From Zanthoxylum bungeanum (Eukaryota; Streptophyta; Magnoliopsida; Sapindales; Rutaceae): 64,000 nucleotides of DNA. Shown piece after piece: positions 1 to 10,734 of the stretch. Under the pieces are notes generated by a model that did no database searches, had not been told where the DNA came from, and worked only from the letters and a program-made list of their open reading frames with translations. Every line of letters begins with the position of its first letter. The first letter of the stretch is position 1. Location of the stretch: assembly GCA_019454045.1 (NCBI GenBank), contig SKCR01051194.1, positions 1-64,000 on the forward strand. Direction: 5' to 3'. A program made the position numbers and the translations under genes.

Positions 1-1664
1 ATGAAAAAAAGTGTTGTGTGTCTACTAATTTCGGTTTTGGTCTTTTGATTATATACCAAATGCACTTGAATAATCTAATTCATTTCAAACAATTTGGTTT
101 AAATCCCAACCACACACATCACCTTTTGTCAACAAGTCACATCACATCACTTTTCAAACATCAATCAATCCAATCAATTGTCACATCACTCAAAGTGACA
201 TGATTTGACGCTTGATGCGACGCTAGGTGCGACTAGCGATTTGACGCTTGATTTGACGTGCCGCACTCGAATTCTAAATACGAATGCGCTCGTAAAAATC
301 TCGGGCTCGGGTTCGTTAATTCCAAATTAACGAATTTTCCGTTGCGTCGTAATTAAACGATTACACCAAGCGAAATCACTATTCACGTCGCTAACGAATT
401 AATTCTAAATTAATTCGTTCACCCGAATTAAAATCTAATTTTAATTCCGCGTCGAAATCTAATTTCGATTAATATATCAAATATATTAATTCCTCGATTA
501 ATTCCAAATTAATGTTTCTCTCTCTTCAATCGTTATTTTATCTTAGATAAAATATCTCCGCAATTAATCCCAGATTAATTTTCTCTCTCATCTAATTAAT
601 CCCAGATTAATATAAGTGCGAGTCATACGTCATCGGTGAATCTTTGGGAAGCGACCCATGAGATCCCCGGATATGTCGGTAGTCAAATCGGTCGTCGGAC
701 TATCCGAACACGTAAGTACCTCGTACTACGTTTATACCTTTACAAGACAATGTTGGCTTCTAGCAAAGCACCATGTCTATCCATTCTCCGGAAACATCCT
801 TACAGGAATAAGGATCTATATCAAGCGTAGTATACCGTAGTATTGTGCGTATCGGCCCAGTATCGGATAATCACGTGCTAGGGCTGGGCTGGATAAGTGT
901 CTACCCCGTCCGAAGCACATATCGGATGTCTGGTAACATAGTCTCTATAATCGGATATACATGACCTGGTCACAATATCCCGATTGGTTGCGCAACACTC
1001 AAGAGCACTAGTACCGTATCCTGCGTGACATCATCTCCAATATGACTGAAGTGACACTTCCGTCTTGACATCACACCCAATACTCTACGACTCTCTTGAT
1101 AAACCCAGAAGTGGTGTACACAGAACCGGTCAAAGCCCCCTACCACCAAAACCAAAGTTTATCGATTATCGTAAGTATTAGCGATGCAAGTCTCAGGTTA
1201 AGACTATACACACCTACCTTGATTTCGGCCTCCCATAGACACATAGTCATAATACCAATGGGATTCCGAAGGGTCTATCCAGAGCGAAGCTGTTTCCCGT
1301 ACCATCGGTGTGAAACACGACCTCCTATCGCACTTGCATAAGTATCCAATACTTATATATATGAGAACTATGTCGTTGTGCCCTCACAACGCACACAAGT
1401 GCAATACTAGCCTATTCCGCATTATCGATGTCCAGTCTCGATAATACTACGGCTAGGGATATTTAATGATTAATCCTTCGTGGACTGATACTGTCTCATA
1501 TCATCTCCAATCCAGGAACTAATCATAGGGACCTCTCTTCATTTTATATCTATGGTGATCTAATCACAAATGATGAGAGTGCAATTTCCTTATTACATAG
1601 TTAATTTGCTACAACAACACAATGTCTGTGCAAATAGTGACGCTATGGGTCATATTATCCAACA
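1..1664 (-). repeat. Left (3') LTR of element A, truncated by window edge
   Basis: Bases 187-1664 align directly with about 4795-6278 and, inverted, with 58557-60070. The right boundary is the inverted-repeat terminus CCAACA. It contains the nine-hairpin array at 312-611. Short open frames here are not genes: the sequence is AT-rich LTR DNA, and its two other copies do not keep the same frames. Confidence 0.85.
312..611 (-). repeat. Array of nine triloop hairpins in copia LTR (copy 1)
   Basis: Nine perfect inverted repeats follow one another, each around 3 nt. Arms: 312-321/325-334, 393-404/408-419, 425-434/438-447, 452-458/462-468, 468-477/481-490, 497-503/507-513, 535-542/546-553, 562-569/573-580 and 595-601/605-611. 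Stems are 7-12 bp. Plus-strand loops are CCA, CTA, CTA, CTA, CAA, CCA, TTA, CCA and CCA, so in the element's sense strand most read TGG or TAG. The last few are separated by short pyrimidine-rich spacers. No function is known to me. Confidence 0.9.
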
Positions 1665-4173
1665 AAATGTCTAACTATTTAATCAATTTCATTAAAGGGT
1701 ACTATTTATTATAATGATTACAATAATCCAATTATTTAATCAACTATAATCTTAATATTGATTACTATAATCCAATTATAAAATCAACTATCATTTTAAT
1801 TAATTATATTGATTACTATAATCCAATTATAAAATAAACTATATATCGAATGAGTTTGTATATATCCAACTATATCTATATTTTTAAAACAACATAAAAA
1901 TTAGTCCAACTATACTTTTGATTAATATGACGAGTAAAATATAGATGAGCGCGTTTAGCGAGTATTCGAACGAATGTTACAAATTCAATACTTGCCTCCC
2001 ACTATTTTTCGTCGAGCCTCTAACCCTCTGTCGAGTACTCGGGAAACCGTGTTTCCTAGTGGGCTAGGATCCCGTTAAATGTCACACAATCTTGACTTTG
2101 GCCAACAAATTGTATGATAATTAACTAGGTAGATCTCGAAGATCAATTGGATCTCATCCAACTCCTAGATCCAGTAGGTGGGCATCCAAGTCCCAAACAT
2201 ATATCTAATATATGCCTATATATCGAATATATACCCTAACATTTTTCCTCTGAATCAACTAGGCATTGGCTTTGGCACAACAAACCTAGTGATCCCAGTC
2301 AAGCGCGGACCCATTGACATGGAAGCTTCGTAATCAATGTCGATGGACAAGAAGTGGTCTTGACTTTGGCCAACAAACCACAACTTGGACACGACACCGA
2401 TATGGACAAAAGCCTCATAATTAAAACACATCTTCGACGGACAAGGGCTTGACTTTGGCCAACAACCCCTGCCAATCTCGGATCTTGAGCAAGAATCACT
2501 CAATGGAAGGAAAATAAACGCTTGATATTTAACGAGGGTTTTTCGCGTGCAAATTGGCTACCAATTTAATTATCTTTGTTAAGGTCTCATCATCATACAC
2601 CCTTAAACATGCATTCTAAATACATAATAAAGCGAGTATGAAAATAAACAATAATGATATGCGGATGGATACTTTACATTGATCCTAGATCAAATCTCTC
2701 CCTTTCTCACTCAAGCTAGCACTAGTATTACTTCTACCCGTTACACTACACTTCTAAAGAAACCTCATTTACATGAAGGGGAATAGGTGAGAAGAGAATA
2801 CAAAGAGAATGAAGGTGATAAGGCTGGACACGCAGGTCCAATTTAATAAATCGAATTTATTACAACAATTTCTAAAATTGCCACCCATCTAATATCCATC
2901 CGATATACATTATTCATTCAACACAACCACGTATTCACACACATAAGCATGTTATCAATCAATCTAATCAAATTAATTAATCTGATAATTAAGTGATCAT
3001 CCAATGTTCAAACAACGATTTGATTTTGTTCGAGTCAAACTCGTTTTTGCGAATTAGTACTTAAAGTACGAATTCATTAATTAAATTAAACTACATCATT
3101 AAATCCAATATAACATGTATTTAATTCTAATTCACTATTCAATTCCAAATTAAATATTACACTTTTATTTAATAAACCTTTTACGATTTAAATTCCAAAT
3201 TTAATCGTAACGCGTCTCAAAGACCGATTAACGTCCAACGTCAATTCAATTAAAGTCCAATGGGCTTTTAATCGATTTCTTTAAGGCATGGGCTTCGGCA
3301 ACCAAAGCCCAATCAAAGGTAACCCCATAAGCCTAAAAATCAATTTAGGCCCATTAGGCCCAATTGAACTTAAAGGTTCATTAGTCGCATTTGGGCTTTA
3401 TGGTTAAGGTTTTGGGCCCAATTGGATCCAATCCACTTGGCCTAAACCAAACTTGATAAATCAAGCCCAATAGGCCCAAATACAACATTAGAAGACCAAA
3501 TCCAATTTAAGCCTAAATAATTAAATTTCATGAATCCAATTCCGCAATTTAATTACCTAAAGTGCATTACATGATTAATTAACTAAATCAACATTTCCAA
3601 AACACTAAATTAGTCCAATTAATCATACTCAATTCATTATTATATGTCCAACACACAAATTGAAAAATCAAACCCATTACATGCTTTTAATGCTCTCGAC
3701 CAAAGGAGGGATTTTGTGTCCGATTCGGTTTCGATCCAATCGAACCCACAATCGACATCAAATCACCATCCAATTTGATTTCATACACATCCAATGTCAC
3801 AAAATCAAAATTACCAAGACATTAGGGCATAATACCTATTCGGCCAAGGTGATCAATTTGGGGATTTTATGTTCAATTCAAAATCCAATCCAATTAGTTT
3901 CAAATTAACATTATCCTTAATTATTCCAACTCATCAAATGAATCAAAAACAAAATTCCAAGAATTCCAAACATGCTTCAACATTCGGCCAAGGTAAACTT
4001 TTTGGGGAAAATTATTCCAAATTAATTTTCAACAAATTGGTCCAACCAAAATGCAATTAGACATGTTATAAGCATACTCAAACAATCAATTTATTCAAAT
4101 CATGCTCAAAACAAATTTACCCAAATTTTAAGCCCTACAATTTCATGCTTGAACCTATAGCTCTTGATGCCAT
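1665..4173 (-). other. Non-coding interior of element A
   Basis: No retroviral domain was found on either strand. Bases 1722-1831 hold three more CCA-loop inverted repeats. An 18-base motif, CTTGACTTTGGCCAACAA, recurs near 2091 (its first base lies just outside the exact match), 2358 and 2448. A polypurine-tract-like stretch lies on the minus strand near 1990-2000, about 330 bp from the LTR rather than adjacent to it. A 13-bp stem with a CCA loop lies at 3181-3210. ATTCGGCCAAGGT-type motifs recur near 3838 and 3982. The rest is AT-rich spacer, as expected of a large non-autonomous derivative. Confidence 0.6.
4160..4172 (-). promoter_or_regulatory. Primer binding site, initiator tRNA-Met type
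   Basis: Read on the minus strand, the sequence just inside the right LTR is TGGCATCAAGAGC. This differs from the usual plant copia site TGGTATCAGAGC by one substitution and one inserted A. It lies one base from the LTR terminus, so the right LTR is the 5' LTR and the element reads right to left. Confidence 0.75.
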
Positions 4174-4610
4174 TGTTGGTTATTATCTAGGTCCCAAGAT
4201 CAAACAAGACATGAAAAGAATGTGTGAACTCACCAACCGAGATAGCGGAATACTCACATCGATCGGTTGAGTCGATTTGGAGACGAACGAAGCCACAAAA
4301 CCCATTGGTTTGGTGCGCCCACTGCTGCAGTTCATGCTCACTGGTTTGGCAGTTTCGAGTCTCATTTCGAAGCTCCAAACTCCGTCGGATGAGTCCCGCC
4401 TCATGGGTGAACCTCCCTAACACCTTCGCAATAGTCGTAAGTGTGCTAGCACTTGATTTCTCAACATGAAAATCACTCATTGCTTCCCTTTAAGCTCACG
4501 GCAGTGAGCTGTGAAGAAGAAGAGAATGAAGCCCCTTGGGCGTGAGTTTTGGTGAGAAAAGAGAGAAGTGAAAAAAGTGTAAAAGTTAGTGATGCATTTT
4601 CCAAAAATGC

Positions 4611-4618
4611 TTTATATA
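4611..4618 (-). promoter_or_regulatory. TATA-like box in element A 5' LTR
   Basis: The minus strand reads TATATAAA about 1.66 kb into the LTR. It is the best core-promoter candidate in this LTR. The transcription start is not determined. Confidence 0.4.
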
Positions 4619-4760
4619 TTTTCCAAGAAAATACATTAAAAACAATTACCAAAAATAATTTATCAAATAAATAAAATGGTAAAGTCTCCACCAATTTTAC
4701 TATTTCACCTACTTCCATCAACTATTCAATGTCACTTTAATAAAGTGATGTGATGCAAGT

Positions 4761-4803
4761 CAATCCATCAATCCATCAATCAATCAATCAATCAATCAAT
4801 CAC
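4761..4803. repeat. ATCA/CAAT microsatellite
   Basis: Imperfect CAATCCAT units pass into about five perfect ATCA repeats. The left LTR has only a shorter CAATCAATCC-type stretch (about 161-180), so the tract changed length after insertion. Confidence 0.85.
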
Positions 4804-4922
4804 TCAAAGTGACTTTTGATTTGACGCTTGATGTGACGATTGATTTGACGCTTGATGTGACTTGCGTCGCCGCACTCGAATTCGAAATACGAATGCGCTC
4901 GCAATCACACTCGGACTCGGGT

Positions 4923-5222
4923 TCGTTAATTCTAAATTAATGATTTTTTCGTCGCGTCGTAATTAAATGATTACGCCTAGCGAATTCACTATTCACGTCG
5001 CTAACGAATTAATTCTAAATTAATTCGTTCGCCCGAATTAAAATCTAATTTTAATTTCGCGTCAAAATCTAATTTCGTTTAATATATCGAATATATTAAT
5101 TTACCGATTAATTCCAAATTAATCAATCTCTCTCTTTAGACGATATTTTATCCCAGATAAAATATCTCCGTAATTAATCCCAGATTAATTTTCTCTCTTT
5201 CTTCTATATAATCCCAGATTAT
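4923..5222 (-). repeat. Triloop hairpin array in copia LTR (copy 2)
   Basis: The equivalent hairpins are 4923-4941 (8 bp with one G/T mispair), 5003-5029 (12 bp), 5035-5057 (10 bp with one G/T), 5062-5076 (weakened by a mismatch), 5079-5099 (9 bp), 5106-5124 (8 bp), 5142-5166 (11 bp), 5172-5190 (8 bp) and 5208-5222 (6 bp). Loops vary (CTA, CGA, CCA) while arms stay complementary. Two stems are longer here than in copy 1. Confidence 0.88.
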
Positions 5223-6284
5223 TAATGAGTGCGAGTTATACGTCATCGGTGCATTATCGGGAAGCGATCCATGAGATCTCCGGATAAGTTGGCAGTAAAT
5301 ACGGTCGTCGGAGTATCCGAATCACGTACATACCAAGTACTACGTTCTACCAATTTACGAGACAAGGTCGACTCCTAGCAAAGCACCAAGTCTATCCAAT
5401 TCTCTGGACATATCCATTTAAGAATATTAAGATCTGTATCAAGCGTAGTATACCATTGTATTGTGTGTATCGGCCCAGTATCGGATAGTCACGTGCTAGG
5501 GTGGGGCTGGATAAGTGTCTGCCCCGTCCGAAAACATATCGGATGTCTGGTAACATAGTCTCTATAATCGGATATTCATGACCTGGTCACAATATCCCGA
5601 TTGGTTGGCGCAACACTCAAGAGCACTAGTACCGTATCCTGCGTGACATCATCTCCACTATGACTGAAGTGATACTTTCGTCTTGACATCACACCCAATA
5701 CACTACGACTCTCTGATAAACCCAGAAGTGGTGTACGCAGAACCGGTTAAAGCCCTATACCACCAAGAAAAGTCTATCGATTATCGTAAGTATTAGCGAT
5801 GTAAGTCTCAGGTTAAGACTATACACACCTACCTTGATTTCAGCCTCCCATTGACACATAGTCATAATACCAATGGGATTCCGAGGGGTCTATCCAGAGG
5901 GAAGCTGTTTCCCATACCATCGGTGAAACACGACCTCCTATCGCACTTGCATAAGTATCCAATACTTATATATATGAGAACTATGCCGTTGTGCCCTCAC
6001 AACGCACACAAGTGCAATACTAGCCTATTCCGCATTATCGATGTCCAGTCTCGATAATACTCCGGCTAGGGATATTTAATGATTAATCCTTCGGGGACTA
6101 ATACTGTCTCATATCATTCTCAGTCCAGGAACTAATCACAGGGACCTCTCTTCATTTATATATCTATGGTGATCTAATCACAAATGATGAGAGTGCAATT
6201 TCTTGTCACATTGTTAATTTGCTACAACAACACAATGATATGTGCAAATAGTGACGCTATGGGTCATTTTGTCCAACACGACAA

Positions 6285-6765
6285 TGGTTCATTTCTGAAC
6301 TATTACTGTGTGAGATGATGGTTCATTTCCGAACTGTTACTTATTGATATGTGGTCCATTTTCGAACCGTTACTTGATGAGATAATGGTCTATTTCTGAA
6401 TCATTATTGATGTGAGGGGGTTATTTCGAACCGTTACTTAATGAGAGATGGTTCATTTCTGAACTGTTACTGATTTGAGATGGTTCATTTTTGAACCGTT
6501 CCTGAGTTGTGATGGTTCATTTTTGAACCATTCCTGAGTTGAGATGGTTCATTTTTGAACCGTTCCTGAGTTGTGATGGTTCATTTTTGAACCATTCCTC
6601 AGTTGAGATGCTTCATTTTTGAACCGTTCCTGAGTTGAGATGGTTCATTTTTGAACCGTTCCTAATTGTGATGGTTCATTTTTGAACCATTCCAAAGTTG
6701 AGATGCTTCATTTTTGAACCGTTCCTGAGTTGTGATGGTTCATTTTTGAACCGTTCCCGAGTTTC
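6285..6765 (-). repeat. Tandem 32-bp hairpin repeat array, about 15 units
   Basis: Imperfect 32-bp units are built around the palindrome GGTTCATTTTTGAACC, which has 6-bp arms and a T4 loop (A4 in the element's sense). Units near the element A junction are more diverged than those around 6480-6760. The array sits where the Tat lineage usually has 3'UTR tandem repeats. A homologous array is at 27984-28372 in element D. Confidence 0.9.
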
Positions 6766-7251
6766 TCGTCTTTGCCTCATTTTCCTTTTTTTCAAAACCT
6801 ACGAACACAAAATAAAAATTGCATGTATATGATGTGTATGCATATATGCTTGGATGCATTCCCTATTCCGATGGGTTAGGCCTTTCTTATGCTCATTTGG
6901 TGCCCTTCGCCTATTAATGCATTTAGTCGGCCCCAAGCCTACTTACAATTTCCTTCTGTCAATTCTATTCCATTTTTTACTTACAAATAAAACTCCCTTG
7001 GTTTTTACACTTGCCAAGATTAATTATCTTTGTCCAATTAATATCAAATATGCTCATGTCACGCACGTTATGATGCAAACCGAAAAGATTCGAACAAGTA
7101 AGCAAAATAATGTCTTTATGACTAATAAATGTGGGATTACAAAAAAATATATTCGTCATCTATAGCCTTGCCTTCTTCATTCTTATTGGTTCATTTGAGC
7201 GTCAGATTCTCTGACTGCAGTAGTTCTTCTATCTATTCATTCTTCTCTTTG
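6766..7251 (-). other. Spacer between gag and tandem array of element B
   Basis: It matches 28373-28836 of element D almost collinearly. The array-proximal part, with the ATGATGTGTATGCATATATG segment and GATGGGTTAGG, resembles sequence just downstream of integrase in E1 (about 38100-38210). The pol deletion therefore ends near the integrase 3' end. Short frames here are not conserved as proteins. Confidence 0.6.
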
Positions 7252-8631
7252 TCACTGATCGAGAAGTTTTCCCAGGAATCTATCCCTCCCTTGCCCCATT
7301 TCATCTTCATTACTGCTACCACCCCATATCTCCATGTAAAAGGCTTGGTTTTCGATGATTTGGAGGAAAAGGCTTTTGGGTAGGCTGGAGCTAATCATAT
7401 AGGTGGGTGGTGGAACAAAGTGATAGTTAGGTAGAGGGTTTCTGTGTGTGTTGGGTTGTTCGTTTTCAGGGTCGGGTATTTTTAGCGTCAATGAGGTTTT
7501 GGATCTCATGCTTAAGACGAGTGCATTTTTCAGTTTCGTGGCATTTTCTCTGATAGAAGTGATAATATAGGCTTAGTTCGAGGTTAGGTGGATCAGGGTT
7601 TGGAAGTGGTTTACGCTCTAAGGGTTCTAGGAGTCCTTGCGTCTTTAGTTTTTCAAACACCTTTGACAAAGGTCTATCAAGATTTGAGAATCACCTATTT
7701 TTTATGGCAGCGACCTCAGCAGTAGTGGCATGGTCCCTGAAGGCCCCCCAATAGTCCTTCGATTTTGGTAGTAAAATTTGCGATTCTCGGCTTCCTCCTC
7801 CTCGATATCCATGACAGTTTATCTAAGTTGTCGAAAGTCGCTAATCATGGAGGTCAACCTCCTCAGCTTTCCATAAATAAAGGGCTTGGTGCCCTTAATG
7901 ATCATCTTGATTCGGTCCTTCTACGAGGGACGAGTTTGCATTTTCAACAGCTGGCTTCTCCAGCGATCTACATAATCCTTGAAGCTCTCCTCCGGCTTCT
8001 GTTTGGTATTCTCAAAGTCACGGAACAATAAGCCGATCTCCAAATCCATGACATACTGATTCAGAAAGGCCTCTGCTAATGCCCTATAATAATCCTTGAT
8101 CTTTCTCTACAGGCTGTGATACCATACCACGGGCGCCCCCTCTAGTGACATTTCGAACATCTTCTGAACCTGACGCTTCGACAGACCCCTGAACTCAACA
8201 CAGAAACATACTTTCGTAGATGGACCCTCGGATCCCCATTCCCGTTGAACTTCGCTATATGAAGCATTTTAACTGCGAAGGCAGCTGCTATTCGAAAATC
8301 ATCGCATCGTAGTCTAGAAAATCTTCATGTTTACCCCTGAGCTTGCGGTAACTAACTCTACCTAATCTCTGAGTTTCTACAATTCTGCCTGAGACCCGGC
8401 TACCCTTTCCATGGCATATTATGCCATGTCATCATCAAAAATAAGGATCTCATCACTCACCCTATTCGGAGACTCCTCACGCCTGACATTCTCATTGCTT
8501 TCTACTCCCATTATGCGGGACACTGCTAGACTGGCCACACCGGTGGCTAAAGCATGCAACTGCTCAGTAATCTTAGTGATATTGGTCTCTAATTGGTCCA
8601 TGTGGGAAATGTCATTATCTGACTCACTCAT
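7252..8631 (-). pseudogene. gag: Tat-lineage gag pseudogene (element B)
   Basis: Gag is the nucleocapsid/capsid polyprotein that packages element RNA. The start MSESDNDISHMDQLETNITK at 8631 aligns with the gag starts of C, D and E2. The middle, once the WYH...SLRDLENTKQK capsid core, is broken by frameshifts and stops. The C-terminal part (7466-7669) keeps the basic segment before the zinc knuckle, but the C-x2-H-x4-H-x4-C knuckle seen in E2 reads Y-HF-Y-QRKC-H-ETEK-C here, losing two ligands. The end at 7252 matches the gag end of element D. No protease follows. Confidence 0.8.
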
Positions 8632-8776
8632 ATTTGTTAACTGTTTTTTACGAGTCTTCCTTCTCTAACCCAACGGATATCTATGATGGCTGTTTGAAAC
8701 TATAAGTTAGCATGATGCATGTATGCGTGTGATTTATGAGATATATAAGATGCATGTAGTTACCAAAAAAGAATAT

Positions 8777-10265
8777 AGTAGAAAAAGATGGACCTAAAGC
8801 GTAACCTCGAAATACTCTGGAAGTTAGTATAAGTGTAGTAACAGACAATCGAAACATATGACTCTTTGAGCAACATCAACAAATCAAAATAAAAGAAAAG
8901 AAAGGAAGAGATAGCCTAAGTAAGAGATTTAAGGAAAAGTTGTTAGATAAGGTAATAAAAAGAAGAAGTATCAGTTAAGCATACAATACGAATGTAAAGG
9001 ACAGCGTTAAGAATAACAAGGACATATGAGGACAAGTATCCTTTGAGTAAAGAAAAAAAAAGACGTGACTTATACTAGACTCAGATATAGAACAAAGTAG
9101 AAAATTAAATCAAAAGAATAGATGATTCAAGTATAGAAAGTGAAATTGTTTAAGTGTAATAACGAACAAGAGGGAAATAGTAAGTAAGTATTGACATGAA
9201 TGTGGTATGATGTAGGATCAAGAAAATAAGTTTACCATAGTATATAAATCAATAAAGAGATGACATTCTAGAAGATGAGTGAAAGAATGGTAAAGGAAGA
9301 TCAAGGAGCTGAGACCTACGATTACGGTCCAAGAAAGAACGAGTGAAGCTATTGAGAGTAAGAAAGGAAGCTGATAAGTTATAATAATACCAAAGTAAGG
9401 TAGTAGTTAAATGATAACAGATATTTAAGAAATCAAGGTCAAAGGAAATGACATATATGTGAAGGAAGAAATCCAGATAAAAAGAAAAGATATATAAAAC
9501 AAGAAAGCTCCTAGTAGATGATAGGATGAAGTAAAGGACAAAAGAGTAACTAAGAAAAGTTTAAGGGAGTGGAACTGTTAATATACAACAGAGATAGGAA
9601 GGATAATCAGGCCACTACTGGTTTGGGATGATTTTAGTCACGGATATGGATGGTTTGGCGGATTTATATCATAGTTTGGAAATGAAGAAGCAAGTTAATA
9701 TGAAGCTGAGATTGTTATAGAAAATGAATCTTTGAGCAGCGGAATATTGGCAATAATCTGAATAACGGCCTTTGAAGGTAAAGTATGAAAGAATACAACC
9801 AAAATAGAAAAGGAACATTGGGAAACATCAGAAAGTTAGAAAACCCCCACAAACCCCCTTAGGAAGCAAAATTCTAAAACTTAAAGAAGAGAAGCTTATA
9901 GACAGTTGAATGTTGTATAAGAGGTATAGAGAGTTGATAGCTAAGTGATAAGAAATGCTGTTAAGTTCAAGTTGGACGAGTGAAATAAGGATACTAAGTA
10001 CATGAGAAATTGTTGAGCATAACTAAAAGCCTAGAAAAAAAAATCTTGGAGATAAAGAGTATGGGATTCAGCGAAAGAAAAAAAAAGATATTAGTCAAAA
10101 TACTCACTAGAAGTATTAAATAATGAAGACTCAGAAAATGGAACAGAGGAAGATCAAGTAACCAGCAGAGGTTAGAGACAAAATATAAGTATAATAGAAT
10201 CTCTAGATATTCTCAAAACTAAGAAACCACTGATAGACACCAAAAAGGATTCGAGGACGAATCCT
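8777..10265 (+). other. Degenerate interior of a probable chromovirus (Tekay/Del-like), purine-rich
   Basis: No protein domain can be read with confidence. The plus strand is about two thirds to three quarters purine in the lines I counted, and stops occur in all frames. Assignment rests on the downstream end: TTCGAGGACGAAT at 10250, a G-rich tract and an LTR starting TGTAACGAC, the order usual after integrase in Tekay/Del elements. The left edge abuts the leader of element B at about 8777. Confidence 0.4.
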
Positions 10266-10282
10266 ATTTTATGGGGGAAATT
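10266..10282 (+). promoter_or_regulatory. Polypurine tract of chromovirus-like element
   Basis: ATTTTATGGGGGAAATT lies directly before the TGTAACGAC LTR start at 10283. It would prime plus-strand DNA synthesis. Confidence 0.55.
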
Positions 10283-10695
10283 TGTAACGACTATAAGTTT
10301 AGTCTCTATTACATTGTAGTACTGTGGTATCAGTGGATGAAGATATGTAAAATAAACTTTGATTGGACTTAAATATGCTCATTGAACGACGTTGGAGATG
10401 ATCGGTAAATTTTTTGAAGCCCCGGGAAGAGACTGTACCATGTGCCCCTTTATACCGCTCATAGTATTTTGGGCATAGCGTTTTCATATGATCTTCGAAT
10501 TTTATGAATTTTATAACGTCGAAAAGTTGAGACCAAGACCTACAACTTCTGCATTAAACATTATTCCAAATTCGGACCAGCAGATGATCAAAAATACGAG
10601 TCAAATCTGGATAAATAGTGATTTCGGACTAAAATGTAAAAATCTCCAATTCTCTCTACACTATTCTACAATTTTATTTTATCATTTAGGTACAC

Positions 10696-10703
10696 TATAT
10701 AAG
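10696..10703 (+). promoter_or_regulatory. TATA box of chromovirus-like LTR
   Basis: TATATAAG lies about 410 bp into the LTR, followed by ACCACTATTCACC and then a purine-rich stretch, a typical plant LTR core-promoter arrangement. The start site is not determined. Confidence 0.5.
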
Positions 10704-10734
10704 GACCACTATTCACCATTTTCAAAAGTGAAAA

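Larger units (their letters stand above)
1..6278 (-). mobile_element. Element A: non-autonomous copia-type LTR element (non-coding, LARD-like)
   Basis: Two direct copies of a roughly 2.1-kb LTR enclose about 2.5 kb with no recognisable gag or pol. An initiator-Met-type primer site beside the right LTR gives the minus orientation. The left LTR runs off the window edge; judging by the right copy about 440 bp are missing, so no target duplication can be tested. The LTRs match the 3' LTR of copia remnant F (58557-60572) in sequence and in both termini, so F-type elements are the likely source of enzymes. Lack of a polypurine tract beside the left LTR leaves open that the two LTRs belong to different insertions. 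Confidence 0.65.
4174..6278 (-). repeat. Right (5') LTR of element A
   Basis: This LTR of 2,105 bp is bounded by TGTTGG on the left and CCAACA on the right, perfect terminal inverted repeats. It is the most complete copy of the family in the window. It holds the second copy of the hairpin array (4923-5222), a short ATCA-type microsatellite and a TATA-like box. The element is inserted in the 3' tandem-repeat array of Tat element B. Confidence 0.88.
6279..8776 (-). mobile_element. Element B: truncated Tat-lineage element with gag and no pol
   Basis: In minus-strand order it holds about 145 bp of 5' leader, a broken gag, a non-coding spacer and a hairpin-bearing tandem array. No LTR is left: element A interrupts it at 6278 and unrelated chromovirus-like sequence abuts at about 8777. 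Order and junctions match the complete element D, including direct passage from gag to the 3' region with protease, RT, RNase H and integrase absent. Confidence 0.8.

Noticed and set aside
4187..4480. 97-codon minus frame at the right end of the A LTR
   Set aside because: It lies within LTR U5-type sequence, and the F LTR copy does not preserve the frame.
6285..6765. CRISPR-like regularly spaced repeats
   Set aside because: The 32-bp units are contiguous with no unique spacers, the genome is a plant, and the array lies in a retrotransposon 3'UTR.
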